64,000 nt of DNA from Microbispora oryzae (GTDB taxonomy: Bacteria > Actinomycetota > Actinomycetes > Streptosporangiales > Streptosporangiaceae). The DNA lies in contig NZ_JAFCNB010000004.1 in the NCBI RefSeq assembly GCF_017896165.1, positions 186,001 through 250,000 on the forward strand. Direction: 5' to 3'. Under the pieces are notes generated by a model. The model worked only from the letters and a program-made list of their open reading frames with translations. It was not told the origin of the DNA and did not search any database. A program made the translations under genes and the position numbers. Of the stretch, positions 11,720 through 20,518 are shown in pieces (position 1 is the first letter of the stretch; each line of letters opens with the position of its first letter).

Positions 11720-13331
11720 GGATCTCCTTGAACGCCGACGCGAGCGAGCCCGTCCGCGCGTCGAACACGGCGCCGCCGGTGAGCTCGGCGACCCGCCGCA
11801 TCTCGCCGGTGTCGCTGTCGCCGAACAGCACGACGAACGCCGGAGCCGTGCGGGACGCCGTCCGGTAGTACGCGGCGAAGTCGTCGTAGGTGGAGCCGTC
11901 GGTGTTCTCGCCGTCCGTCATCAGCACGATCGAGGTGAAGTCGCCGGTCGGCCGCTCGCCGGCGAGCGTGTCGTACGCCCTTCGCAGGCTGTCGTAGATG
12001 GCCGTCCCGCCGTTGGCGCCGAGCCCCTCGCCGTACGCGCGGATCTGGCCGAGCACGGCGGCGGAGTCCCGCTCCGGCACGGTGAACGTCCGCGGGTCGC
12101 CGGGAGCGGAGCTGAACGGCAGCAGGGTCACCGTCTCCCGGTCGCGGAAGCGGGAGAACTGCCCGGAGACCGAGGCGTCGGCCCCGGTCAGCGCGGCGAG
12201 CGCCTGCTTGAGCGCGTCGATGCGCTCGCCCCGCATCGAACCGGAGGTGTCGAGGACGAAGAGAGTGCGCGACGGCCTGCGGACCTGGTTGAGGTACGCG
12301 CTGATCAGCGCGTCGGCCGCGTCACGCCGGTTGGGGAAGGGCAGCTCCAGGAGCGGGGCCGCGCCGAACCTCGCGTCGGGCCTGACCTCGGGGACGATCG
12401 GCCGCCGGTTGGTCGTCGTCATGATCTCCCGCTGCACGTCGGGGGTGCGCAGCCACGACGCCAGCCTGTCGTACGCCTCCTTCCTGGGGGAGGAGGCGAG
12501 CAGCGTGAGGGGATAGTCGGCGGTGACCACGCCGTCGCGGGGATAGACGAGCGTGAGCGGCTCCTTCAGCGTGCCGGCCAGCCCTAGCAGCACGGACTCG
12601 TAGTTGATCAGCCCGTCAACCTGTCCGGCTGCTGTGCTTCCGCCCGTGCTCCCGTCGGCGCCGCGCCGCGCGAAGGCGTCCGCCAGCCAGCCGGAGGAGC
12701 CCGCCGTGAGGGTCTGCGCCGAGAAGAACCGGGTGAGACGCGGCGTGACCGCGTCGATCTGGGCCCTGTCGAGCGCCTCGCCCGCGTCCGACAGCGCCGC
12801 CGTCACCCCCACGAGGGCGGAGAAGCCCGAATTGGACGAGGCGGGGTTCGTCATGCCGAAGGTGAACCGGTGCTGTCCGGCGGCGGTCGCGATGTCCGCC
12901 CACGTGACCGGGTGGGTGTCCCAGCCCAGCTCGTGCGCCTTGGCGCGCCGCAGGCCGAGCACCACCGGGGAGATCATCACCTTGGTCTGGGTGGACAGCT
13001 TCGCGGACGCGCCGTCGATCAGCGACAGGTAGCGGTTGGAGGAGAACCAGGTCGCGTCGTAGCGGCCGTCGGCGGCGCCGCTCGCGACCTCGTCCGCGCC
13101 GTCGAGCGTCCCGGCGTACGTCAGCTTCACGGTGACGTGGGCGGCGCCGGCCGCCCTGGCCAGCAGCGGCTCCAGGTCCTTGACCTCGCTGCCGGCGAGG
13201 ACGCGCAGCACCTCGGGCCCGTCGCGGCCGGGCTGATCGCCGGAGCCGCCGCAGGCCGCGACGGGGAGCAGCAGCAGGGCCGCGGCCCCCGCGACCGCCC
13301 GTCTCACGAGGCGTCCGGTGCGGTCGCTCAT
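11706..13331 (-). CDS. Lipoprotein fusing a solute-binding-protein domain to a von Willebrand A domain
   Basis: 541 residues. A lipoprotein signal (ALLLLPVAACGGSG, lipobox cysteine near residue 27) predicts export and lipid anchoring outside the membrane. Residues of about 40-320 resemble a periplasmic/extracellular binding protein (LRVLAGSEVKDLEPLL, FTFGMTNPASSNSGFSALVG). Residues of about 350-541 form a vWA domain with a complete MIDAS: DTSGSM near 361-366, a threonine-bearing loop GANGGTAIYDSL, and LMTDGENTDG. The binding and adhesion modules suggest it senses or holds a ligand and docks a metal-dependent partner. It overlaps telA by 4 bp upstream and the small membrane protein by 14 bp downstream. 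Function is inferred only. Confidence 0.85.
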   Translation of the reverse strand: MSDRTGRLVRRAVAGAAALLLLPVAACGGSGDQPGRDGPEVLRVLAGSEVKDLEPLLARAAGAAHVTVKLTYAGTLDGADEVASGAADGRYDATWFSSNRYLSLIDGASAKLSTQTKVMISPVVLGLRRAKAHELGWDTHPVTWADIATAAGQHRFTFGMTNPASSNSGFSALVGVTAALSDAGEALDRAQIDAVTPRLTRFFSAQTLTAGSSGWLADAFARRGADGSTGGSTAAGQVDGLINYESVLLGLAGTLKEPLTLVYPRDGVVTADYPLTLLASSPRKEAYDRLASWLRTPDVQREIMTTTNRRPIVPEVRPDARFGAAPLLELPFPNRRDAADALISAYLNQVRRPSRTLFVLDTSGSMRGERIDALKQALAALTGADASVSGQFSRFRDRETVTLLPFSSAPGDPRTFTVPERDSAAVLGQIRAYGEGLGANGGTAIYDSLRRAYDTLAGERPTGDFTSIVLMTDGENTDGSTYDDFAAYYRTASRTAPAFVVLFGDSDTGEMRRVAELTGGAVFDARTGSLASAFKEIRGYQ

Positions 13332-14494
13332 GAGGCCGCGGCCTCGTCGCCGCGGCGGGCCCGCTCCAGGAACGCGCGGGCGTGGTCGAGCTCGGCGGTG
13401 AGGCTGTCGACCGTGACGGCCATGTTCTCGACCGCCTTGGCCTTGAAGCCGTCGATCATGTCCATGGTCGAGTAGACGTTGTCGAAGGCCCGGCTCAGCG
13501 TCTCCATGCTGACCGACGTCGACGCCGCCTGCGTCTGGATCTGGCCCGCCTGGGTGCGGAGCATCTCGCTGGTCGCGAGGATCAGGTCCGACGTGGTGGC
13601 GTTCAGCGCGGTGATCTGGTCGAGCACGAGCTTCTGGTTGGCCAGCGCCTGCGCGACGGTGACGGCGGTGCGCAGCGCGGCGATCGTCGTCGTGGTGGCG
13701 CGGTCGACGCCCTTGATGAGCTCCAGGTTGTTCCGGCGGACCAGGTCGAGCGCGAGGTAGCCCTGCGCCGAGACGGCGAGCTGGGTCAGCAGGTCCTGGT
13801 GCTTCTGCCGGACGCCGAACAGCGCGTCGGACTTCAGCGCCGTCGCCCGGTCCGGGTCGGCCGGCTCGATCGCGGCGATGCGCTCCTCCAGGGCCGCGTC
13901 GAGCGCCGCCGCGAGGACGGCGTACTCCTGGAGCTTCGTCATCGACTCCCAGAGATTCGCCTTCTCACCCTCGATCGCCGCGTTGTCCTTGCGCAGCTCG
14001 TCCTGGCCCGACGCGAGCGCGCGCACGATGTCGTCGATGTGCTTCTGGGCGCTCTGATACTTGGCGAAGTAGTCGCGCAGCCGGTCGCCGAACGGGATCA
14101 GCCCGAGCAACCGTCTCGTCCCGCTCGACGCCTGTTTGGGATCGAGGTCGACGATCGTGCGGCGCAGCGCCACCAGCTGCCCGGCCACCAGGGCCTGCGC
14201 GTCGGCGCCCTCGCCCCTGGCGGAGGCGAGCGCGGCGACCGGGCGCTTCAGCATCCGGTTGGCCACCTGGGACGACGCCCTGATCTCCGCGTCGCCCATG
14301 GCCGTGATGTCGTGCACCTTCCGGCCGAACTCCGGCGACCGGTGATCGAGCCCGGCCAGCTCGCCGGCGAAGCCCGCGGCCCTGCGGGCCAGCTCCGCGC
14401 TCCGCTCGTCGGGCATCGGCAGCATGGTGGCCGCCTTCTCGACCGGCACCGGCTCTACCGGAGCGGGAGGGGTCAGCACCAGATCGTTGGACAC
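13328..14494 (-). CDS. Toxic anion resistance protein, TelA family
   Basis: 388-residue cytoplasmic, almost wholly helical protein of the TelA/KlaA family, linked to tellurite and other chemical-stress resistance. Family features are the long amphipathic helices with QKHIDDIVRALASGQDEL, GEKANLWESMTKLQEYA and the conserved C-terminal block NQKLVLDQITALNATTSDLI and LRTQAGQIQTQAAS. I chose the GTG of VSNDLVLTPP because GAGGAGAG lies about 9 nt upstream; a GTG ten codons earlier is possible. It is second in a leftward operon behind a binding protein and overlaps the vWA gene by 4 bp. The biochemical activity of TelA is not established. Confidence 0.88.
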   Translation of the reverse strand: MSNDLVLTPPAPVEPVPVEKAATMLPMPDERSAELARRAAGFAGELAGLDHRSPEFGRKVHDITAMGDAEIRASSQVANRMLKRPVAALASARGEGADAQALVAGQLVALRRTIVDLDPKQASSGTRRLLGLIPFGDRLRDYFAKYQSAQKHIDDIVRALASGQDELRKDNAAIEGEKANLWESMTKLQEYAVLAAALDAALEERIAAIEPADPDRATALKSDALFGVRQKHQDLLTQLAVSAQGYLALDLVRRNNLELIKGVDRATTTTIAALRTAVTVAQALANQKLVLDQITALNATTSDLILATSEMLRTQAGQIQTQAASTSVSMETLSRAFDNVYSTMDMIDGFKAKAVENMAVTVDSLTAELDHARAFLERARRGDEAAAS

Positions 14495-14533
14495 CGTTCG
14501 GTCTCTCCTCGCTGGGGGCGCCACGGGGGCGGT

Positions 14534-15649
14534 TCAGGACGACGGCTTGCCGGCGGCCGGGTAGCGCCGCTCGATCGCCGAGATCAGCTGCTCCAGGTGG
14601 TCGTACGTCGGCGGCTCGACCACGTCGACCAGACCCGGGGGGATGGGTGCCTTCGCGGCGGAGACGAGGCCGGCGAAGACCTTCGGATCCGACGTTCGGA
14701 AGCCGAACCTCGCCTCGAGGCCGGCGAACTGCGGGTCCTCCTGCAGGAGCCGGCCGACCTCGGCGGCCGTGTCCGTGAAGGGCACCAGCGTGTGCTTGCT
14801 GAGCATGGTCGGAGCGGGGTAGAGAAGCCGCATGTCGGGCCTGATCGCCCCGTCGGCGGCGAACAGCCGGGACGCGTACTGCGCCTCGTAGATCACCACC
14901 AGCGGCGTCTTGCCCGCGCCGATCGCCAGATAGTCCTCGAACGGCCCCTCGCTGGACGACTCCGAGTAGCCCTGGTCGAGGAAGAGCGGGGCGACCGTCC
15001 CGGCCACCCGGTCCGCCTGCCCGGCGGAGCCGACGACGTCGTCGCCGTTCGCGACGTAGCTGGTCGCGGCGAGATACATGGCGGCCGAGTTGGACGTGCG
15101 GATGTCGGTCGTGGTCGGCAGCACCCGCTTGCGCGCCGGGTAGGCGGTGTTGCCCGGCAGGGCGTCCCAGCGCGTCCCCTTGGCGACCAGGCCGAGGAAT
15201 CGCTTCAGGTCGAGCACCTGATAGCCGGCGCCCGAGTCGCGGACCACCCCCGCCCTGGCCAGCACGTCGGCGATCGGCGCGAACGTGGCGATCGCCATGG
15301 GCGAGTAGAACGGCGAGTAGACCCGGGTGGCGCCGCGCTTCTGCTTGATCTTCTCGGCCGCCGGCACGCTCGACGGGAACGCGAAGTCGTACCTGCTCAG
15401 GTCGACCGAGGTCGCGATCTCGCGCGAGCCCGCCGTGTCGACCTCGACCCGCAGCCCGTGCCGGGCGAACGCGGCCCGGACACCGGGGTCGTCGAAGAAC
15501 GGCTTCTTCTCCGAGCCGATCACGCCGTGGACCGTGACCAGGGCGGCCGGGGCGTCCCCGCCGTCATCCCCCCGGTTTCCCAGGACGAGGGCCGCGGCCA
15601 CGGCCGCGCCGAGGAGCAGCGCCAGCCCGGCGCCGATCCGACGTCTCAT
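14534..15649 (-). CDS. Membrane-anchored substrate-binding-like protein, first gene of TelA operon
   Basis: 371 residues. A short basic start and one hydrophobic stretch (RRRIGAGLALLLGAAVAAAL) form a signal anchor; there is no lipobox cysteine, so it probably stays tethered by the helix. The rest resembles a type 2 periplasmic binding fold (VTVHGVIGSEKKPFFDDPG, YDFAFPSSVPAAEKIK, YSPFYSPMAIATFAP), but no transporter permease is encoded nearby. AAGGAAA precedes the ATG. The 39-bp gap to telA and shared direction make it the promoter-proximal gene of the four-gene operon. The ligand is unknown. Its sister gene downstream carries a similar binding domain fused to a vWA module, so the pair may be paralogous receptors. 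Confidence 0.75.
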   Translation of the reverse strand: MRRRIGAGLALLLGAAVAAALVLGNRGDDGGDAPAALVTVHGVIGSEKKPFFDDPGVRAAFARHGLRVEVDTAGSREIATSVDLSRYDFAFPSSVPAAEKIKQKRGATRVYSPFYSPMAIATFAPIADVLARAGVVRDSGAGYQVLDLKRFLGLVAKGTRWDALPGNTAYPARKRVLPTTTDIRTSNSAAMYLAATSYVANGDDVVGSAGQADRVAGTVAPLFLDQGYSESSSEGPFEDYLAIGAGKTPLVVIYEAQYASRLFAADGAIRPDMRLLYPAPTMLSKHTLVPFTDTAAEVGRLLQEDPQFAGLEARFGFRTSDPKVFAGLVSAAKAPIPPGLVDVVEPPTYDHLEQLISAIERRYPAAGKPSS

Positions 15650-15772
15650 CGATTTTCCTTCGCGCACTCCTGGAGGCCGGAGGCCCCGCACCCCGAATTA
15701 TGGGATATTCCAGGAAAACGCGAGCGAAGAAAGGCCGACGTATTTTTAATTCAGTGGCCGTTCACCGATATT

Positions 15773-17050
15773 TCATGTAAAAAGCGCGCGACCCCAGTAG
15801 TCACCGGCGTCGACGACTCCCGGGGGGCAGGCGAACAGGCCGCTGGAGACGTGTTTGATGTATTCGTTCAGCGCGTCCTTGGCCGACAGCGTCCGCTGGA
15901 TGGGCGTGAACTGCGTGCGCGGGTCGCGCTGGTAGGCCATGAAGAAGAGGCCCGCGTCGAGCCGTCCCAGCCCGTCGGATCCGTCCACGAAGTTGTAGCC
16001 ACGGCGCAGCAGCCGCGCGCCGCCGTGCGACGACGGGTGGGCGAGCCGCACGTGGGAGTCGGCCGCGATGACCGGCTTGCCGTCGGGGCCGGTCTTGGCG
16101 AAGTCGGGCGCGTCGAACTCGGCGGCGCCGGTGAGCGGCGCCCCCTTGCCCTTGTCGCGGCCGAAGATCGCCTGCTGCTCGGCGAGCGGGGCCCGGTCCC
16201 AGGTCTCGATGTGCATCCTGATCTTGCGGGTGACCAGGTAGCTGCCGCCGTCCATCCAGTCCGGGCCGTCCCCGGGGGCGGCCCACAGATACTCGCGGAG
16301 CATGTCGGTGTCCTCGAGCTTCAGGTTGTTGGTGCCGTCCTTGAAGCCCATGAGGTTGCGCGGGGTCGTCTGGGCCCGCGACGTCGAGGAGGTCCGGCCG
16401 AACCCGAGCTGGGAGTAGCGCACCGCGACCTTGCCGAAGCCGATCCTGGCCAGGTTGCGGATGGCGTGGACCGCCACCTGCGGGTCGTGCGCGCACGCCT
16501 GGACGCAGAGGTCGCCGCCCGAGATGTCCTTCTGCAGGTCGTCACCCGGGAAGGCGGGCAGGTCGGCCAGGGCCGGCGGCCGGCGGCCGGCCAGCCCGAA
16601 CCGCTCGTCGAACAGGGAGGTGCCGAAGCCGATCGTCAGCGTCAGCCCGGACGGCGGCAGGCCGAGCGCCTCGCCCGTGTCGTCCGGGGGCGCCTCCGGG
16701 TCCCCGCCGACCGCGCCGAACGTCCCCGCGTCCCTGCCCTGGGTCATCCGGGCCGCGGCGGCGGTCCAGCGCTGGAGCAGGTCGACCAGTTCGTCGCGCT
16801 TGCGAGTGGTGACGTCGAACGCGGCGAAGTGCAGCCGGTCCTGCGCGGGGGTGGTGATGCCCGCCTGGTGACCGCCGTAGAACGGCACGGAGCCGGATGC
16901 GGCGGATGCGCCGGCCGCGGGAGTGTGCTCCCTGGCCTCCCGGGTGACGGCGCTCGCCGTGGCCGCGCCCGCTCCGACCACGGCCACGCCGGCGGCGCCG
17001 AGGCCGAACAGGCCGCGGCGGCTGATGCGCCCGCCGCCCCGCCCGGTCAT
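15773..17050 (-). CDS. efeB: Dye-decolorizing heme peroxidase EfeB
   Basis: Tat-exported DyP-type peroxidase (425 residues), the heme component of the EfeUOB iron-uptake system, proposed to oxidise Fe(II) or release iron from heme. A twin-arginine signal (ISRRGLFGLGAAGVAVVG) opens the protein. DyP hallmarks are GFKDGTNN (the G-x-x-D-G motif), the proximal heme His in the segment HPSSHGGARLLRRGYNF, and GLFFMAYQRDPRTQF near the C-terminus. The ATG overlaps the efeO stop by 4 bp (ATGA). It is the last gene of the efe operon. The intergenic region on its left (15650-15772) is AT-rich for this genome and may hold promoter elements of the neighbouring telA operon. Confidence 0.95.
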   Translation of the reverse strand: MTGRGGGRISRRGLFGLGAAGVAVVGAGAATASAVTREAREHTPAAGASAASGSVPFYGGHQAGITTPAQDRLHFAAFDVTTRKRDELVDLLQRWTAAAARMTQGRDAGTFGAVGGDPEAPPDDTGEALGLPPSGLTLTIGFGTSLFDERFGLAGRRPPALADLPAFPGDDLQKDISGGDLCVQACAHDPQVAVHAIRNLARIGFGKVAVRYSQLGFGRTSSTSRAQTTPRNLMGFKDGTNNLKLEDTDMLREYLWAAPGDGPDWMDGGSYLVTRKIRMHIETWDRAPLAEQQAIFGRDKGKGAPLTGAAEFDAPDFAKTGPDGKPVIAADSHVRLAHPSSHGGARLLRRGYNFVDGSDGLGRLDAGLFFMAYQRDPRTQFTPIQRTLSAKDALNEYIKHVSSGLFACPPGVVDAGDYWGRALFT

Positions 17051-18201
17051 CCGGCCACCACCGCGGCCACCCCGCTGATGGGCTCGGCCAGCGCGTTGAT
17101 CGTGTCGGACAGCGCCCGGAGCTGGTCCTTGGACAGCTCGGTGTGGAGCTGCCAGCCGTCCCCGTCGCGGTGCGCCTCCAGCGCGGCCTGGGCCGCGGCG
17201 AACTTCTCGTCCAGCGTCTTCACGAGGGCGGGGTCGCGCTGCTGGAGCACCGGGCGCAGCGACTGGATCGCGGCCTTCGAGCCCTCCAGGTTGGCGTCGA
17301 AGTCCCACAGGTCGGTGTGGGAGTAGCGGTCCTCCTCGCCGGTGATCTTGCCGGTCGCGACCTCGTCGAGCAGGCCCTTCGCGCCGTTGGCCAGCAGCAC
17401 CGGGGACAGCTCCGCTGCGTTGGCCTTCTGCACGATCGTGGTGACGTCGGCCAGGAGCTTGTCGGCGATCGGGCCGTCCTTCTTGACGTCCTTCTTCACC
17501 CACAGATCCTTCTCGATGCGGTGGAAGCCGGTCCATTCCTGGCCCTGCTCCACGTCGTTCTCCCGGGCGTCGATCGCCGGGTCGAGGTCGCCGAACACCT
17601 CGGCCACCGGCTCGATGCGCTCCCAGTAGGTGCGGGCGACCGGGTAGAGGTCCTTGGCCTTCTCCACGTCTCCGGCCTTGACGGCCTCGGTGAACTCGCG
17701 GGTCTTGTCCAGCAACGTGTCGGACTGGCTTTTGATGTACCGCTTGTAGCTGGCGACGGCCTCGGCGAGCTGGGCGTTCTGCGTGAGCGGCTTGTGCTCA
17801 CCGGTGACCTTGAGCGGATTGCGGATGCCGTTGCCGGTCATCCCCGGCTTGCAGGCCGTCTCGTACATGCCCGCCGGAAGCTCCATCACGACCTCGCGGG
17901 TGAGGCCGGGCACGATGTTCTCGACCTCGCCCATCACCCGGTCGCCCTGGGCGTACACGTAGAACTCGGTGACCTTGGTCCCGTTGTTGGTGACGGAGAA
18001 CGTCGAGGTGCCAGCGGCGACCTGGGAGGCGCTCACGTCGCACCGGGTGTCCCCGGCGGTGACGGCGACCTTCCCGGCCGCCGGCTCTCCGGCGCCGGCC
18101 GTGCCGGTGCCGGACCCGGAGGTGGACGAGGAGCAGCCCGCGAGGGCGATGACCGCGGCGCCGCCGAGGAGCGCGGCGGCGGAGACGAGGGGAGCGCGCA
18201 T
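17047..18201 (-). CDS. efeO: EfeO iron-uptake lipoprotein
   Basis: 384-residue exported iron-binding protein of the Efe system. The lipobox LAGCSSS places the mature N-terminus at Cys22 or so. An N-terminal cupredoxin-like domain follows (CDVSASQVAAGTSTFSVTNN and YETACKPGMTGNG), then an M75/imelysin domain with the HxxE iron motif in GFHRIEKDLW. It is expected to hand ferrous or ferric iron to the EfeU permease on the outside of the membrane. It sits 13 bp after efeU and overlaps efeB by 4 bp. A complete three-component set is therefore present. Confidence 0.96.
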   Translation of the reverse strand: MRAPLVSAAALLGGAAVIALAGCSSSTSGSGTGTAGAGEPAAGKVAVTAGDTRCDVSASQVAAGTSTFSVTNNGTKVTEFYVYAQGDRVMGEVENIVPGLTREVVMELPAGMYETACKPGMTGNGIRNPLKVTGEHKPLTQNAQLAEAVASYKRYIKSQSDTLLDKTREFTEAVKAGDVEKAKDLYPVARTYWERIEPVAEVFGDLDPAIDARENDVEQGQEWTGFHRIEKDLWVKKDVKKDGPIADKLLADVTTIVQKANAAELSPVLLANGAKGLLDEVATGKITGEEDRYSHTDLWDFDANLEGSKAAIQSLRPVLQQRDPALVKTLDEKFAAAQAALEAHRDGDGWQLHTELSKDQLRALSDTINALAEPISGVAAVVAG

Positions 18202-18214
18202 GCGTGGACTCCGG

Positions 18215-19057
18215 TCAGGAAGCCGGCTGGGCCGACTTGGGGGCGGGGGCGGCCGGCTTCGCGCTGCCGGGCCGCAGGAACAGGAAGAGGACGGGCACCA
18301 CGTAGACGACCCAGGCGATCGTCTCCAGCACCGTGGGCTGGGCGGTGAGGTTGAACATCCCGCTGATCACCATCGAGTACCAGGCGGACGGGTCGAGGAT
18401 CCCGCTGAGGTCGAACGCGTGGGTGGCCAGGCCCGGCAGGACACCGGACTCCTGCAGATCGTGCACGCCGTACTTGAAGATGCCGGCGGCGACCAGGACC
18501 AGCAGCAGCCCGGTCCACGTGAAGAAGGTGGTGAGGTTGATCTTGAGGGCGCTCCGGTAGAGGCCCCAGCCGAGCGCGACCGAGGTCAGCAGCCCGAGGG
18601 TGATGCCGGTGAGGGGGCTGGCGCTCGTGGTGGCGCCCTGCACCGCGGCGAACCACAGCAGCGCGGTCTCCAGGCCCTCCCTCGCGACGGACAGGAAGGC
18701 CACGACGACGACCGCCGTCGCGCCGAGCTCGAGCGCCTCGCTCAGCTTCTCGCGCAGGTGGCCCGACATCTTCCGGGCGGCGGTGCGCATCCAGAAGATC
18801 ATGAAGGTGACGAAGACGGTCGCGGCCAGCGAGGCGATCGCGTCGAAGAGCTCGTGTTGCTGGGAGGGGAGGTGCGCGGCGGTGAAGGTGAGAAGCGCGC
18901 CGAACCCCACCGACAGCAGGACGGCTCCTCCGACGCCCGCGTACACCAGCGGCAGGCGGTCGCGGCGGTCGCTCTTCACGAGGAAGGCGATCAGAATCGA
19001 CACGACGAGTGTCGCCTCAAGGCCCTCACGCAGGCCGATGAGGTAGCTGGCGAACAC
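18215..19057 (-). CDS. efeU: EfeU/FTR1 family iron permease
   Basis: 280-residue polytopic membrane protein of the oxidase-dependent iron transporter family. Two REGLE motifs are visible: LREGLEATLVV in the first helix and REGLETALLW in the middle. About seven hydrophobic segments can be counted. The C-terminus is a short Ala/Pro/Lys tail. The start is GTG (FASYLIGLREGLE); no ATG is available upstream in frame. It is the first gene of efeUOB, and its promoter region carries two overlapping-style iron boxes 19 nt before the start, so iron repression is expected. Confidence 0.95.
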   Translation of the reverse strand: MFASYLIGLREGLEATLVVSILIAFLVKSDRRDRLPLVYAGVGGAVLLSVGFGALLTFTAAHLPSQQHELFDAIASLAATVFVTFMIFWMRTAARKMSGHLREKLSEALELGATAVVVVAFLSVAREGLETALLWFAAVQGATTSASPLTGITLGLLTSVALGWGLYRSALKINLTTFFTWTGLLLVLVAAGIFKYGVHDLQESGVLPGLATHAFDLSGILDPSAWYSMVISGMFNLTAQPTVLETIAWVVYVVPVLFLFLRPGSAKPAAPAPKSAQPAS

Positions 19058-19075
19058 GAGGAGGCCCTTCGGTAG

Positions 19076-19114
19076 ATCGGTAAGCCTTACCTAAATTAGG
19101 ACAGGGTTACCTTA
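19076..19114 (-). promoter_or_regulatory. Tandem DmdR/IdeR-type iron boxes upstream of efeU
   Basis: Read on the minus strand, 19094-19076 is TTAGGTAAGGCTTACCGAT, agreeing at 15 of 19 positions with the iron-box consensus TTAGGTTAGGCTAACCTAA. A second, weaker site on the plus strand at 19096-19114 (TTAGGACAGGGTTACCTTA) agrees at 14 of 19. Only one base separates them. The DtxR-family repressors IdeR and DmdR bind such boxes with Fe(II). The position just upstream of efeU fits direct repression of the operon. Confidence 0.8.
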
Positions 19115-19246
19115 CTCGCAAGGGCTGAAGGTCATCGAGACGGGTAGACCTTTGTCACATTCCGCGGCTGGTGGGGCTGGAGCGTCCCGCTGAGCCGTCG
19201 CGGCGAGATGACGCCGGAGACCGGGGGCGGCATGGGGGCGGCATGG

Positions 19247-19284
19247 CGACGGCCGCCGCCCGGCGAGCGGGACGGCGGCCGTCG
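19247..19284 (-). terminator. GC-rich hairpin after the zinc-ribbon gene
   Basis: A perfect 12-bp stem, CGACGGCCGCCG with CGGCGGCCGTCG, encloses a 14-nt loop about 24 nt past the stop of the leftward zinc-ribbon gene. It is a plausible factor-independent terminator of the style common in high-GC actinomycetes (no U-tract). Apart from this hairpin, the stretch 19131-19307 shows nothing I can support as a gene. Confidence 0.6.
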
Positions 19285-19307
19285 GCTGCGGAACTCGGCT
19301 GGAGAAC

Positions 19308-19565
19308 TCAGCTGGAGAACAGGGCCTCCACCCAGCTGCGGTGGCGGTGATGGCCGTGGTGGCCGCCGTGGTGAGCACCCCAGGCGGGGCCGCCGTGGGG
19401 AGGCGGGGGAGCGTAGCTCTGCTGTGCCCACTGTGCCTCCATCCGGGTCAGCGTCTCCAGCTCGCCGTAGTCCAGGAAGATCCCCCGGCAGTTGTCACAC
19501 TGCTCGATGTGGACCCCGTTGCGGTCGAACGTCCGCATCCGGCCACGGCACTTGGGGCACTCCAT
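19308..19565 (-). CDS. TFIIB-type zinc-ribbon protein
   Basis: 85-residue protein. The zinc ribbon is complete: CPKCRGRM at the N-terminus and CDNCRGIFLDYGELE about 20 residues later, the classic zf-TFIIB (YajP-like) pattern found in bacterial small proteins. A Pro/Gly segment and a histidine-rich tail (HHGGHHGHHRHR) follow and might also bind metal. ATG MECPKCRG is the natural start. It lies 17 bp after the APH-type kinase gene in the same direction, so they are probably co-transcribed. The role is unknown. Confidence 0.85.
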   Translation of the reverse strand: MECPKCRGRMRTFDRNGVHIEQCDNCRGIFLDYGELETLTRMEAQWAQQSYAPPPPHGGPAWGAHHGGHHGHHRHRSWVEALFSS

Positions 19566-19582
19566 TTCCAACGTCTCCCTGT

Positions 19583-20518
19583 CTAGATCGATACCGTCGT
19601 GGCCGCCACGATCCGCTCGCAGGCGGAGACCAGCGCCTCGGCGGCCGGGTCGAGCGGTTCGCCCGCCCGCCACGCCGTCGCGACGGCCGTCGCGGCCAGT
19701 TGGACGGTCAACGCCCGGGCCGGCGCGTCGAGTTCCCGCCACGGATCGCTTGCGGAGACGGCGGGTCCACCGGCCGCGAGGTAGGACGACAGGAACCGGT
19801 CCCACGAGCCCGGGTCGAGCAGGCCGGCGGCGTACCACGCGGCGGGCCGGCCGAGGTCCCAGGCGGCGTCGCCCCCGCCGAGGTCGTCGGGGTCGATCAG
19901 CAGCCACCCGCCACGCCGGCGGACCAGCTGCCCCAGATGCCAGTCGCCGTGCGTGAGCCTGGTGGGCGGCGCTCCGTCGAGGTCGTCGTCCGGCCGCATG
20001 CCCGGCCGCGCATCCGGCCGCGCATCCCGCGGCGTGTCCGGCCACAGCGTCCGGTAGGCCGCCCGCACCGGCGCCGCGATCGCGGCCGGCACGCCCGCGT
20101 CGTCGAGCTTCGCCAGGGCGCGGCGCGCCCTGGCCGGGCCGCCCGCGGGAGGCAGCCCCGGAGGGACCGGCCGGGAGTGCAGGCGGGCCAGCAGGCGGCC
20201 GCCCTCCTCCCAGGGAGCCGCGCCGGCGTCCAGGTCGTCCACGGTGATCGGCTCCCCGGCCGGCCACAGGCTGACGAGCCGGTCGCCCAGCCGTTCCAGG
20301 CCGAGAGGCGCCAGCAGCACGTAGTCAAGCTCCCGGACGGCGGCCAGCCTGCGCGCCAGGGCGTCCCCGTCCGTGGCCGGGGGATGGGCCTTGACCACGA
20401 CGTCGCCCACGCGGATCACCAGGACGCGGGTCCGCTTGAGCACGGTCACAGGACCCTCGCGGCCGGACAGCCGGACGAGGTCGTCGACCGAGGGGAGTGG
20501 AGGGGAGGAATCGGTCAC
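19583..20518 (-). CDS. APH-family phosphotransferase
   Basis: 311-residue kinase-fold protein of the aminoglycoside/choline phosphotransferase superfamily. The catalytic loop LTHGDWHLGQLVRR (Brenner motif H-G-D) and the metal-binding LIDPDDLGGGDAAWDLG are both intact. The N-lobe lysine is probably in GDVVVKAHPPAT. A short degenerate DARPDARPGMRPDDD insertion occurs at about residue 165-180. The acceptor substrate is unknown; most environmental members are not antibiotic-resistance enzymes. The ATG start MTDSSPPLPS is the first in frame. It is divergent from the flavin oxidoreductase gene across 171 bp. Confidence 0.85.
   Translation of the reverse strand: MTDSSPPLPSVDDLVRLSGREGPVTVLKRTRVLVIRVGDVVVKAHPPATDGDALARRLAAVRELDYVLLAPLGLERLGDRLVSLWPAGEPITVDDLDAGAAPWEEGGRLLARLHSRPVPPGLPPAGGPARARRALAKLDDAGVPAAIAAPVRAAYRTLWPDTPRDARPDARPGMRPDDDLDGAPPTRLTHGDWHLGQLVRRRGGWLLIDPDDLGGGDAAWDLGRPAAWYAAGLLDPGSWDRFLSSYLAAGGPAVSASDPWRELDAPARALTVQLAATAVATAWRAGEPLDPAAEALVSACERIVAATTVSI

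Noticed and set aside
13382..17326. Plus-strand open frame of over 1,300 codons opposite the TelA and efe operons
   Set aside because: Same reason: antisense to recognisable genes, low complexity, no motif.
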